From Actinomadura madurae (GTDB lineage: Bacteria > Actinomycetota > Actinomycetes > Streptosporangiales > Streptosporangiaceae): a stretch of DNA of 64,000 bases. Below the pieces are notes generated by a model. The model was given only the letters and a program-made list of their open reading frames with translations. It was not told the DNA's origin and made no database searches. The stretch spans positions 1-64,000 of the forward strand of contig NZ_FOVH01000029.1 in assembly GCF_900115095.1 (NCBI RefSeq), given 5' to 3'. Positions within the stretch are counted from its first letter, which is position 1, and every line of letters begins with the position of its first letter. Shown here piece by piece: positions 49,839 to 58,800 of this stretch. A program made the position numbers and the translations under genes.

Positions 49839-50974
49839 CCGGGACGCTCGCCCCCGCGTTCGCTGACGCCCTGTCCGCGGCGCTGGACATCGCCGCCCTG
49901 AGCCCGTCGTCGCACAACTGCCAGCCCTGGGGCCTCGCGCGGATGGCGAGCCCGCCGGCCCGCGCGGCGGTCTCGGCCGCCCTCGGCGCCGCACCGGAGG
50001 CCGGCGGGGAGTTCCTCGTCCTGGCCGCCGACCGCGAGCGCCGGCTCGGCGCGCTGCCCGCGCACGCCCTGGAGATGGAGCTGAGCTGCGGCCTGTACTG
50101 GCGCTTCCTGGAGCGCGCCCTGGCGGCGCAGGGATGGACGCGGGTGCGGTCGCAGGTCTTCCCGCGGGAGGCGCCCCCGTCCGGGCTCGGGCTGCCCCGC
50201 ACGTGGGAGCCGCTGTGCGCCGCCGAGTTCCGCCGGGACGGGGAGCCGGACGGCGCGCTCGGCGCCCTCGCCCGCCTCGCCCGGCACCGCCACACCAACC
50301 GGGCGCCGTTCCGTCCCGACTCGGTCGAGCCGGAGGTGCTCGCCTCGCTCGCCCGCCACCGGGGGGACGGGGACGCGCTGCCGGTCGCCGTCAGGCATCT
50401 GCGGTCCTGGCCGGAACGGTCCCGGTTCGCCGGGTTCGTCGCCGGCCACGGAGGGCGCGACTTCGCGCACGGCGGCGCCTGGCGGGAGACCCACTCGTTC
50501 ATCCGCTGGAGCGCGGGCGCCGCGTCCGCCCGCGGCGACGGGTTCACCCTGGAGCACCTGTTCGGGCCGCTGCCCGCGCACGACCGCTGGGCCAGGCGGC
50601 TCGCGCTGGCCCCGGCCGTCATGGCCGCCCTGAGCCGGATCGGCTACCCGCGCTTCCTCGCCGGGCGGCTCGCGGCCGTCGTGCGCCGCTCACCGGTCAT
50701 CGTCCTGATGGGCCTGCCGGTGGCGGACCCCGAGCTGCCCGACGTGCTGTCGGCCGCGGGGGCGCTCGCGGACTACTGGCTGGACGCCACCGGCGCCGGC
50801 CTCGTCCTGCACCCGATCAGCATCGTGATCCAGCACGACGACCTCCGCCTCGCCCTCCAGCGGCGGTTCTGCCTGCCCGGCCGCGTGTTCTTCGCGGCGC
50901 GGCTCGGGCACCCCGCCGCCGCGTTCCCGGCGTCCCCCCGGCGCCCCGCCGCGGTGGCCTGCCGCGCGCTCTGA
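49835..50974 (+). CDS. Nitroreductase-fold oxidoreductase, RedV/PigM candidate
   Basis: 379 residues. The N-terminal motif LSPSSHNCQPWGL and the RHRHTNRAPF segment mark the large, two-lobed Acg-type nitroreductase group (FMN). In prodigiosin pathways an oxidoreductase (PigM/RedV) converts the bipyrrole methanol to the carbaldehyde. This is the only redox gene in the cluster free for that step, so I propose that role with moderate confidence. The start is a TTG overlapping the previous stop; no better start precedes the motif. Last gene of the cluster before a broken regulator. Confidence 0.65.
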   Translation: MTGTLAPAFADALSAALDIAALSPSSHNCQPWGLARMASPPARAAVSAALGAAPEAGGEFLVLAADRERRLGALPAHALEMELSCGLYWRFLERALAAQGWTRVRSQVFPREAPPSGLGLPRTWEPLCAAEFRRDGEPDGALGALARLARHRHTNRAPFRPDSVEPEVLASLARHRGDGDALPVAVRHLRSWPERSRFAGFVAGHGGRDFAHGGAWRETHSFIRWSAGAASARGDGFTLEHLFGPLPAHDRWARRLALAPAVMAALSRIGYPRFLAGRLAAVVRRSPVIVLMGLPVADPELPDVLSAAGALADYWLDATGAGLVLHPISIVIQHDDLRLALQRRFCLPGRVFFAARLGHPAAAFPASPRRPAAVACRAL

Positions 50975-50994
50975 CCCCGCACGCTCTGACCCCG

Positions 50995-51127
50995 CGTCAC
51001 GGGATCCCCGCGCGGATGCCGCCGCGGCGACCTGCCGCAGGCCGACGTTGTCGGGGCCGTTCGCGGCGAACAGGCGCAGTGCCTGGTCGCAGATCTCGGT
51101 TCGCGCCGTCTTGTCCGCTGAATGCAT
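50995..51127 (-). pseudogene. Truncated TetR-family regulator
   Basis: From ATG 51127 the reading frame encodes TARTEICDQALRLFAANG and VGLRQVAAAA, which is the start of a TetR helix-turn-helix. Similarity stops within the recognition helix, and the frame then runs into the end of the upstream oxidoreductase on the other strand. It is a remnant without a ligand domain and marks the edge of the cluster. Confidence 0.6.
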
Positions 51128-51221
51128 CCGGCACCTCCCGGGAGGGCGGCGCGGGCGCCCGCGGGGTGGACGCCCGCGCCGGTCGGAGAACGTTTCGAGC
51201 TCCGTCTCGGTCTCCGGCCCG

Positions 51222-53453
51222 TCAGCCGGGGAGATGCTGCCCGGCGGGCGGATGCACCCCCTCCACGCCGGCCCGCGGCAGCCGCCCGCCGAACCTCCCG
51301 GGCAGCCACCAGTTCCAGTCGCCGAACAGCCGCATCAGGGCCGGGACGAGCACCAGCCGCACCAGCGTGGCGTCCAGCGCGATCGCGACCGACAGCGAGA
51401 GGCCGAACTCCTTCAGCTCCAGGATCCCGGCGGTCATGAAGCCGCCGAACACCGCCACCATGATCGCCGCTGCGGCCGCGATGGGACGGGCGGTGTGCTC
51501 GATCCCGGCGGCGACGGCGGCGGCGTTGTCGTGGCCGTCCTCCCAGGCCTCCTTCATCCGGCGGATGAGGAACACCTCGTAGTCCATCGAGAGGCCGAAC
51601 AGCAGGACGAACACGGTGATGGGCAGGTACACCTGCAGGAACCCGACGCTCTCGAAGCCGAGCAGGCTCTCACCGTGGCCGTGCTGGAACACCGCGACGG
51701 TGAGGCCCACGGCCGCCGCCGTGACGAGCAGGTTCATCGCGACCGCCTTGATCGGCAGCGCGACGCTGCGGAACACCACGAGCAGGAACAGCAGCGACAG
51801 GCCGAGCACCAGCGCCATGACGTAGGGCAGCTTGCCCGTGGTCTCCTCGGAGAGGTCGACGAAGGTGGCGGTGGCGCCGCCGACGAGCACCTCCTGGCCC
51901 GCCGCGGCCCGGGGGGCGATGTCGTGCCGGATGTCCCTGACGAGGTCGGTGGCCTGTGTGGAGTCGATGGGCACCGTGGGGACGGCGTTGATCAGCACCC
52001 GTCCGGACCCGGGCACGGTCTCCACGCCGGCGACCCGCTTGTCCTTGCCGATGAGGGCCGCGAGCTGCGCGGCGTTGCGCTGCCCCGCGGAGTCGAGGGC
52101 GGCGCCGTCCGGTCCGGTGACCACGACCTGCACCGGCGACACCGCGCCCGCGCTGAACGAGCGTTCGAGGACGGCCTGGGCCTTGGCGGTCGGGCGCCCG
52201 TCCAGCGAGGCGGTGCCGAGGTCGATGCCGTACTTCAGGCCCGTCACGGGAATCGCGGCGGCGACCAGCAGGGCCGCGGCGACCACGCCGAAGACGACGG
52301 GACGGCGCATCACCAGATGGGCCCACCGTGCCCAGGGCCCGTGCTCGGCCCGCGCGCCCGACCGGGTGTCGGCCGGCCGCCAGCGCTCGGGCAGCGAACC
52401 GGCGTCCACCCGCGGCCCGAGCGCCGCGAGGACGGCGGGCAGCAGGGTCAGCGCGGCTATCAGCGTGCAGATCACCGAGAGCAGCACGCCGGTGGAGATC
52501 TCCCGGAAGACGGGGGCGTCCATGATGTACAGCGAGCACACCGAGATCGCGACGACGACGCCGGAGAACAGCACGGTCCGCCCGGACGTCGCGACCGCCA
52601 CCCCGGCGGCCTCGGCGATCTCCGCGTCCCGCCGCGGGCCGCCCCGGGTCACGCCCCGCCTGGCCAGCTCCTCCCGGAACCGGCTGACGATGAACATGGC
52701 GTAGTCGATGCCGATGCCCGTGCCGATCATCGTGACGATCGTCAGCAGGAACGCGTCGAAGTGGAAGCCGAAGGACAGCAGGTAGATGGCGCCGAACGTC
52801 AGGACGAGGCCCGCCACCGACAGCAGCATCGGCAGCACGGCCGCCGTCACGGCGCCGAACGCGATGACCATCACCACGAACGCGATCGGCATGCCGACCG
52901 CCTCGGCCCGCTCGGCGTCCGCGGTCTCCACGATCGTCTGGTCGTTGGTGATGGGGGAGAAGCCGGTCAGGTAGGCCGCCACGCCCTGCCCGTCCGCCTT
53001 GCCGACGGCGTCCTGGAGGTCGCCCGCCCGCGAGGGCAGGTCCTTGGCCTCGCCCTTGAGGCCGACGATCGCGAGGGCGGCGCGGCCGTCGGGGGACACC
53101 TGGCCCTTGGCCTGCGGGTCGAACGGCCCGATGACGGTGACCACGCCCGTCTCCTGGCGGGCCTGCGCCACCACCTTCTGCACGACGGCCTTGCGGGCCG
53201 GGTCGGTGATCGGCCCTCGCGCGCTGTCGAAGACGATGACGTCCTGCTCGTCGCCCTGGCCGGCGAAGTGCCGCTCCACCAGTTCGGTGGCCCGCGTCGA
53301 CTGGGCGCCCTCCACGCCGTAGTTGGGTGCCTTGAGCTGCTTGAAGAGGAAGGGGAAGCTCACCCCGCACGCGATCAGCACCACGATCCAGGTGGTGATC
53401 ACCAGCCGGCGGTGCTCGGCCATGAGGGTGCCCCAGCGTCGTCGTCCCATCAT
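51222..53453 (-). CDS. MMPL/RND-family exporter
   Basis: 743 residues. One N-terminal helix, a large periplasmic-side loop and a block of helices are followed by the same pattern again: the two-fold MMPL architecture. Motifs include GTGIGIDYAMFIVSRFREE in the first half and LFGLSMDYEVFLIRRMKE in the second, each with the conserved Asp-Tyr pair used for proton coupling. It could export the prodiginine or a lipid. It overlaps the upstream TetR gene (tandem ATG at 53450-53453), so it is co-transcribed with its regulator. Confidence 0.87.
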   Translation of the reverse strand: MMGRRRWGTLMAEHRRLVITTWIVVLIACGVSFPFLFKQLKAPNYGVEGAQSTRATELVERHFAGQGDEQDVIVFDSARGPITDPARKAVVQKVVAQARQETGVVTVIGPFDPQAKGQVSPDGRAALAIVGLKGEAKDLPSRAGDLQDAVGKADGQGVAAYLTGFSPITNDQTIVETADAERAEAVGMPIAFVVMVIAFGAVTAAVLPMLLSVAGLVLTFGAIYLLSFGFHFDAFLLTIVTMIGTGIGIDYAMFIVSRFREELARRGVTRGGPRRDAEIAEAAGVAVATSGRTVLFSGVVVAISVCSLYIMDAPVFREISTGVLLSVICTLIAALTLLPAVLAALGPRVDAGSLPERWRPADTRSGARAEHGPWARWAHLVMRRPVVFGVVAAALLVAAAIPVTGLKYGIDLGTASLDGRPTAKAQAVLERSFSAGAVSPVQVVVTGPDGAALDSAGQRNAAQLAALIGKDKRVAGVETVPGSGRVLINAVPTVPIDSTQATDLVRDIRHDIAPRAAAGQEVLVGGATATFVDLSEETTGKLPYVMALVLGLSLLFLLVVFRSVALPIKAVAMNLLVTAAAVGLTVAVFQHGHGESLLGFESVGFLQVYLPITVFVLLFGLSMDYEVFLIRRMKEAWEDGHDNAAAVAAGIEHTARPIAAAAAIMVAVFGGFMTAGILELKEFGLSLSVAIALDATLVRLVLVPALMRLFGDWNWWLPGRFGGRLPRAGVEGVHPPAGQHLPG

Positions 53454-54061
53454 CCGCCTCTCAGGAGGGTTCGCACGGCCTCGGCCGCGCCCTGCAGATC
53501 GAGCTCGGGGTCGAGGATCAGGTGCAGCAGCAGCCCGTCCAGCAGTGCCGCGACCACCGTGGCCGTCCCGGACGCGGGCGGGGCCGCGGTGACGGCGCCC
53601 CGCTCCTGGTCCCGCCGGACCAGCTCGGTGAGCGCGACCCGGAACCCGCGCATCTCGGTGGCGAGGGGCTCGCGCAGGGACGGATCCCGCGAGGACTGGC
53701 GCACCGTCTCCAGCAGCAGCGCCACGGACGGGTCCTCGAGGCCGCCGCCGGCGAACCAGCCGAGGGTGCCCTCGAACATCTCCCGGACGTCGCCGGCCGC
53801 CCGCGCCATCGCCAGCGGCTCCGCCAGAGCCTGGAGGGTCCCGGCGATCGCGGCCTGCCGCAGCAGGTCGTCCTTGCCCTGGAAGTGGTAGCTGATCGCC
53901 CCGTGCGGGACCCCGGCCCGGGCCGCGATCGCCCGCATGGTGACCTGCCCCCACCCCAGCTCGCCGATCAGCGCGGCCGTCGCCGTGAGGATCGCCGCTC
54001 GGGTGGCCGCTCCCTGCTCGGCACTGCTTGGCCGAGTGCCTTGTCCAGTCGCCTTGTCCAC
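53450..54061 (-). CDS. TetR-family regulator of the MMPL exporter
   Basis: About 203 residues from GTG 54061. The helix-turn-helix is VTMRAIAARAGVPHGAISYHF, followed by a helical ligand domain. A longer frame from ATG 54115 adds a hydrophobic, cysteine-containing leader that runs across two palindromes, which argues for the shorter start. It probably represses itself plus the exporter, and perhaps the divergent MFS gene. Confidence 0.82.
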   Translation of the reverse strand: MDKATGQGTRPSSAEQGAATRAAILTATAALIGELGWGQVTMRAIAARAGVPHGAISYHFQGKDDLLRQAAIAGTLQALAEPLAMARAAGDVREMFEGTLGWFAGGGLEDPSVALLLETVRQSSRDPSLREPLATEMRGFRVALTELVRRDQERGAVTAAPPASGTATVVAALLDGLLLHLILDPELDLQGAAEAVRTLLRGG

Positions 54062-54097
54062 TTGGCCAAGATACGCGCTGAACGTTGCACAATGCAA
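54061..54097. promoter_or_regulatory. Palindromes in the TetR/MFS divergent region
   Basis: A perfect 10-bp palindrome CTTGGCCAAG (54061-54070) touches the preferred TetR start. TTGCA-CAA-TGCAA (54085-54097) lies just upstream. Similar half-words (CTTGGCCGAG, CTTGTCCA) occur just inside the gene. Good operator candidates for the TetR protein. Confidence 0.45.
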
Positions 54098-54251
54098 GAG
54101 AGGCGGGAAGGGCAAGCAGAACGCCGTTCGGCAAATTCAACAGGTCAGCTGCGCTTGGGCCTGTTCAAGTAGCACGTCCGGTGATTATGTTCTTCCCTAT
54201 CGGGGTGCACGATCTGTTGTGAAAACGCTTCCCGACCCCCTGGAGGCCCGC

Positions 54252-55634
54252 GTGGCGCTCTCCTTCCTCGACCAGCGGCACACCGTCGCGAAACCGGGCT
54301 ACAACCGCTGGCTGATCCCGCCCGCGGCCCTGGCCGTCCACCTCTGCATCGGGCAGGCCTACGCCACCAGCGTCTACAAGACCGCCCTCGTCAAGCACTT
54401 CGACGTCAGCCTCACCGCGATCGGCGTCATCTTCTCCATCGCGATCGTCATGCTCGGCGCCTCGGCGGCCGTCATGGGCACCTGGGTCGACCGGGTCGGG
54501 CCGCGGCGCGCCATGTTCACCGCCGCGTGCTTCTGGGCGTCCGGCTTCCTCGTCGGCGCCCTCGGCATCGCCACCAAGCAGCTGTGGCTCGTCTACATCG
54601 GCTACGGGTTCATCGGCGGCATCGGGCTCGGCATCGGCTACATCTCCCCGGTGTCGACGCTGATCAAGTGGTTCCCGGACCGGCCGGGCCTCGCGACCGG
54701 CATGGCCATCATGGGCTTCGGCGGCGGCGCGCTGGTCGCCTCCCCGCTGTCGCGCGAGCTGCTGTCCCGCTACGACCCGGACGGCGACCCCTCGTCCGGC
54801 GCGGCCGTCGCCTGGCTCTTCGTCACGCTCGGCGCCGTCTACTTCCTGGTGATGATGCTCGGCGTCTTCAACGTCCGGGTCCCCGCCCCCGGATGGCGCC
54901 CCGCCGGGTTCGACCCGGCGGCGGCGCAGGCCAGGACGCTGGTGACGGCGAACAGCGTGTCCGCCGCGTCCGCCATCAAGACGCCCCAGTTCTGGCTGCT
55001 CTGGACGGTGCTGTTCTGCAACGTCACCGCCGGGATCGGCATCCTCGAACAGGCCGGGCCGATGATCAGCGACTTCTTCCGCTCCGGCGGCTCCACCTCG
55101 GTGTCGGCGACCGAGGCGGCCGGCTTCGTCGGGCTGCTGTCGATGTTCAACATGGCCGGCCGGTTCGTCTGGTCGTCGACCTCGGACTACATCGGCCGCA
55201 AGCCCACCTACATCGGCTACCTCGGCGTCGGGATGGGCGCCTACATTCTGCTGGCGCTGTTCGGGGACGCCTCCACCGCGTTCTTCATCGCGCTCGCCGC
55301 CCTGATCATCTCGTTCTACGGCGGCGGCTTCTCGACCGTCCCGGCCTACCTGCGCGACCTGTTCGGCACCTACCAGGTCGGCGCCATCCACGGCCGGCTG
55401 CTGACCGCCTGGTCGGCGGCGGGCATCGCCGGGCCGCTGATCGTGAACCGGTTCCTGGACGCCCGCGGCGAACCGGGCGCCCTGGTCGCCGGCGACTACC
55501 GGCCCGCCCTGTTCACCATGGTCGGCGTCCTCGCGATCGGCTTCGCCGCCAACCTGTTCATCAGCCCGGTCGCCGAACGCCACCACGTCACCGCGGCCGA
55601 ACCCCGCGTCCCCGACCGCAGCCCGGCCACCTGA
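54252..55634 (+). CDS. OFA-family MFS transporter (oxalate/formate antiporter type)
   Basis: 460 residues, about 12 membrane helices. The N-terminal GYNRWLIPPAALAVHLCIGQ and YATSVYKTAL are characteristic of the oxalate:formate antiporter branch of the MFS. GTG 54252 sits 5 bases after GGAGG; an upstream in-frame GTG (54219) lacks such a site. The family exchanges small organic anions; the substrate here is not known. It is followed after 35 bases by a small partner gene. Confidence 0.83.
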   Translation: MALSFLDQRHTVAKPGYNRWLIPPAALAVHLCIGQAYATSVYKTALVKHFDVSLTAIGVIFSIAIVMLGASAAVMGTWVDRVGPRRAMFTAACFWASGFLVGALGIATKQLWLVYIGYGFIGGIGLGIGYISPVSTLIKWFPDRPGLATGMAIMGFGGGALVASPLSRELLSRYDPDGDPSSGAAVAWLFVTLGAVYFLVMMLGVFNVRVPAPGWRPAGFDPAAAQARTLVTANSVSAASAIKTPQFWLLWTVLFCNVTAGIGILEQAGPMISDFFRSGGSTSVSATEAAGFVGLLSMFNMAGRFVWSSTSDYIGRKPTYIGYLGVGMGAYILLALFGDASTAFFIALAALIISFYGGGFSTVPAYLRDLFGTYQVGAIHGRLLTAWSAAGIAGPLIVNRFLDARGEPGALVAGDYRPALFTMVGVLAIGFAANLFISPVAERHHVTAAEPRVPDRSPAT

Positions 55635-55669
55635 CGCGGCCCGGCCCCACCACCCGAAGGAGCACCACC

Positions 55670-55819
55670 ATGGCGTCGACCGAGGGCAGTGCACCGGACG
55701 AGGTCCGCACCGATCCGGCCGTCCCGCGACTCGTCCTCTCCTGGACCATCGTCGGCATCCCGCTGATCTACGGGGTCGTCGAGACGATCAGGGCGATCCT
55801 CCCCCTCTTCGGACAGTGA
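55670..55819 (+). CDS. MFS transporter small subunit-like peptide
   Basis: 49 residues with one membrane helix (LVLSWTIVGIPLIYGVVETI). Peptides of this size and pattern are found directly downstream of OFA-type transporters in actinobacteria and are thought to associate with them. AAGGAG precedes the ATG. Its last 32 bases overlap the 3' end of the convergent glycosidase gene. Confidence 0.7.
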   Translation: MASTEGSAPDEVRTDPAVPRLVLSWTIVGIPLIYGVVETIRAILPLFGQ

Positions 55820-58800
55820 CCCCGGCTCCCCTGCCAGGGGCGCGCGCCGGCACGCGGAGGACGACCGGGCCCAGCAGCCCGGTCGTCCGCTGCCCGGAGA
55901 ACACGAAGTGGGTGGGACTGGTCTCGTCGAGGTAGGGGGCGAGGGTTCCGTGGACGACGACCTCGATCTCGTTGCGGCCGGCGCGCAGCGAGGCGCCGAG
56001 GTCGAAGGTGTACGGGGTGCAGATCCGCACGCCCGCCGGGGTCCCGTTCACGGTGGCCTCGGCGGTGCCGCGGACGCGGCCGAGGTCGAGTACGGCCCGC
56101 TCCGGGCGCGCCGGGAGGTCCAGGACGCGCCGGTAGCGGACGCCGCCGCTGTATCCGGCGAGCCCGGCGTCCTCCCAGTCGCCCAGCTCGATCACTCCCG
56201 GGGCGGTCGTGAACCGGACCGGGCCCGCCAGTGCCGCGCCGTCCCGGTGCTCGGGCCGGGTCCGCAGGCGCAGCTCGGCGGTCCCGGCCGGTTTTCCGCG
56301 CCCGGGGAGTTCGAGATCGAACCGGCCCGTCCCGTCGTGGGCGATGCGGAGCGCTGTCCCGTCGAGTGAGATGCCGAGGACCTCGGCCCGCGCGGTGAAG
56401 CGCATCCGGGTCGCGCCGGGCGGCACCGCGAACCGCAGCCGCTCGATCCTGGGCGGCGCGCCGGGAACGGCGAAGGACGCGGGCAGGACGGTGCCGTCGG
56501 CCGCGCCGTCCTCCAGCCAGTGCGCGCCGGGCAGCGGATGCGGGCGCCTCCGCACGTGGAGGGCGGCGGGGTCGCCGGACTGCGCCCGCCTGGGCGCGAC
56601 GGGCACCGGTACGCCGTCGCGGGCGGCGTGCCAGCCGGTGCCCGACACGACCGGGCCGTCCACCAGGGCGGCGGCCGGGTTCCCGTTCTCGGTGAGGACG
56701 AGCGTCAGCCGTCCCCCGGGGACGTCCGGCAGCGCGTAGCGCCCGACCCTTGGAGCCTCCTGCTCGGCGTACGGGTCGAAGCCGCCCTGCCGTCCGATCT
56801 CCGCGCCGTCGACCAGGATCCGGCATGGGGAGGCGGACGCCACCTGGAGGAGCGACGCGCCCGTGCCGCGCGGGAGTTCGGTGCTGAAGACGACCTCCGC
56901 CCCCGGACGGGCGGCACCCGCCGCGGTGATCCACTCCGGCCGCAGGCAGCGGGCGGGATCGGTCACGACCGACAGGTGGCCGCGGAGCCGCACGTCCGTC
57001 TCGGGGACCAGGCGCAGTTCCAGGACGTGGTCGCCGGGCGGAAGCGGGGCCCGTCCCACGGCCAGGTAGCCGTGGTCGTCCAGGGGGATCTCGGTCCCGT
57101 CCGCCGTGAGGGTCTTGGCGGCGGCGAAGCCGATCAGGGGGAACCCGCCGGAGCCGGGCACGGTGACGCGGGCGCGCAGGGTCACCGTCCGTCCCGCCGC
57201 GGCGTCGCCGAAGTCGAGGAACTCCTCGGGGACGTGCCCCTTCGGGCCGAGCACCGCCCGATGGACCGGGTCCTTGCGGATGCCGCGCGAGTCGGAGTAG
57301 ACGACCGGCCGCCACTGACCGTCCGGTCCGGACCACAGCCCGTGAGGCCCGAAGGTCGCGTGCACCGGTGCCCATTCGCCGGACGGGTCGTCCTCCGCCC
57401 TGTGCCACAGCCGCCAGCGCTCCACCGGCGCGATCTCACCGGCCGGGCGGGCGAAGTCGCCCCAGGTGTTGTCGAGGGTCGGCACCAGCTCCATGTCCCA
57501 GGTGGACCCGAGGTCGATCTCCTCTTCCGGGCCCCGTTCGGTCGTCTCCGGCTCCTCGCCTCCCGCCTCGCCCGGGAACACCAGCAGGGCCGCCGGGCCG
57601 TCATCGAACGGGACGACGACCTCCACCCCCGACGGCACCGGGGTTGAAGGCAGCGTGCGCGGCGGGCCGCCGAAGGGGCCGACCAGCAGCGCGGGGCCCG
57701 TGACACCGTGGACGCGGACGCGCATGCCGCGGTGATAGCGGCCCGGGTCGAAGTCGTAGGTCACGTCGAGCCAGCCCAGGTCGGCGCCGCGCTCGTCCGG
57801 ACGGCCGACCGACACCCGGCTCGCCATGGACTCCGCCGCCGTCAGGAACACCACCGTCGCGCCGTCGACCTCGCGGACGAGGGCGGGCACCGGGGCCTCC
57901 ACCCGCCGGGAGCCCTCCAGCAGCGGCCCGAGGGAACCGGCGTCCGGCACGGTCTCCACCATCGTCGCGAGCCGCGCCACGGCCGCGCCCGCGGCGGGGT
58001 CGCCGACGCCGTGCCGGGGCACCGGCCCGACGGACACCACCCGGCCGCCGCGCTCGGCCAGCGCGACCAGCCGCCGCGCGGTCTCGCCCTCAAGGACGGT
58101 GCACGCGGGCAGCAGGACCGTGCCGTACGACTCGCCCGCGACGTCCAGCCGTCCCCCGGTCACCGTGGCCCGCTGGACGGAGTCGTCGTCGATGACGTCG
58201 GCGTCGACACGGAGCCGGTCCAGGACACCGGGAACCATCTGGAACCACGCCATGTCGCCCACCAGCGCCCGGTAGGTCTCCTGCGCCAGCGCGGCGGACG
58301 GATCCACACCGTCCAGCCGGGTGCCCGCCTGGGCGGTCGCGGTCGGGAGCAGCACGGCCACGTCGCAGACATGGCGGCCCAGCGACAGCGCCGCGCACAG
58401 CCGCGCGACCGCGTCGGCGAAGACGCGGTGATGGGCCCAGTACGGCTGCCGCCAGTCGGTGGAGGGCGGCGCCCACTCCCACCAGCCGCCCTTGGTCGTG
58501 TAGTAGACGGCGTGCGGGTTGTAGAGGGTGGCGCCGGCGCGCAGCCACGGCAGCAGCCAGTCGAAGGTCTCCTCCAGCGTGCCTCCCCACCCGCTGGAGT
58601 GGAACGCCTCGATCCAGACCCGGTCCCGGCCGTACAGGTGGGCGAGGGACGCGTGGATCCGCGCGTCGCCGTGGTGGTCCGAGCCCGGGGCGCCGAACCA
58701 GCGGTGCGTCCGGGCGTAGTCGGCGTACAGCCGCACTCCGTCCACCGGGTGCCCGGCGCGGGCCGGATCCTGCTGGTCGCAGCCGTGCAGGAGGCCGTGC

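Noticed and set aside
53522..54172. Plus-strand open frame opposite the exporter's TetR gene
   Set aside because: Antisense shadow with highly repetitive Arg/Gly/Gln composition; the minus strand encodes a clear TetR protein.
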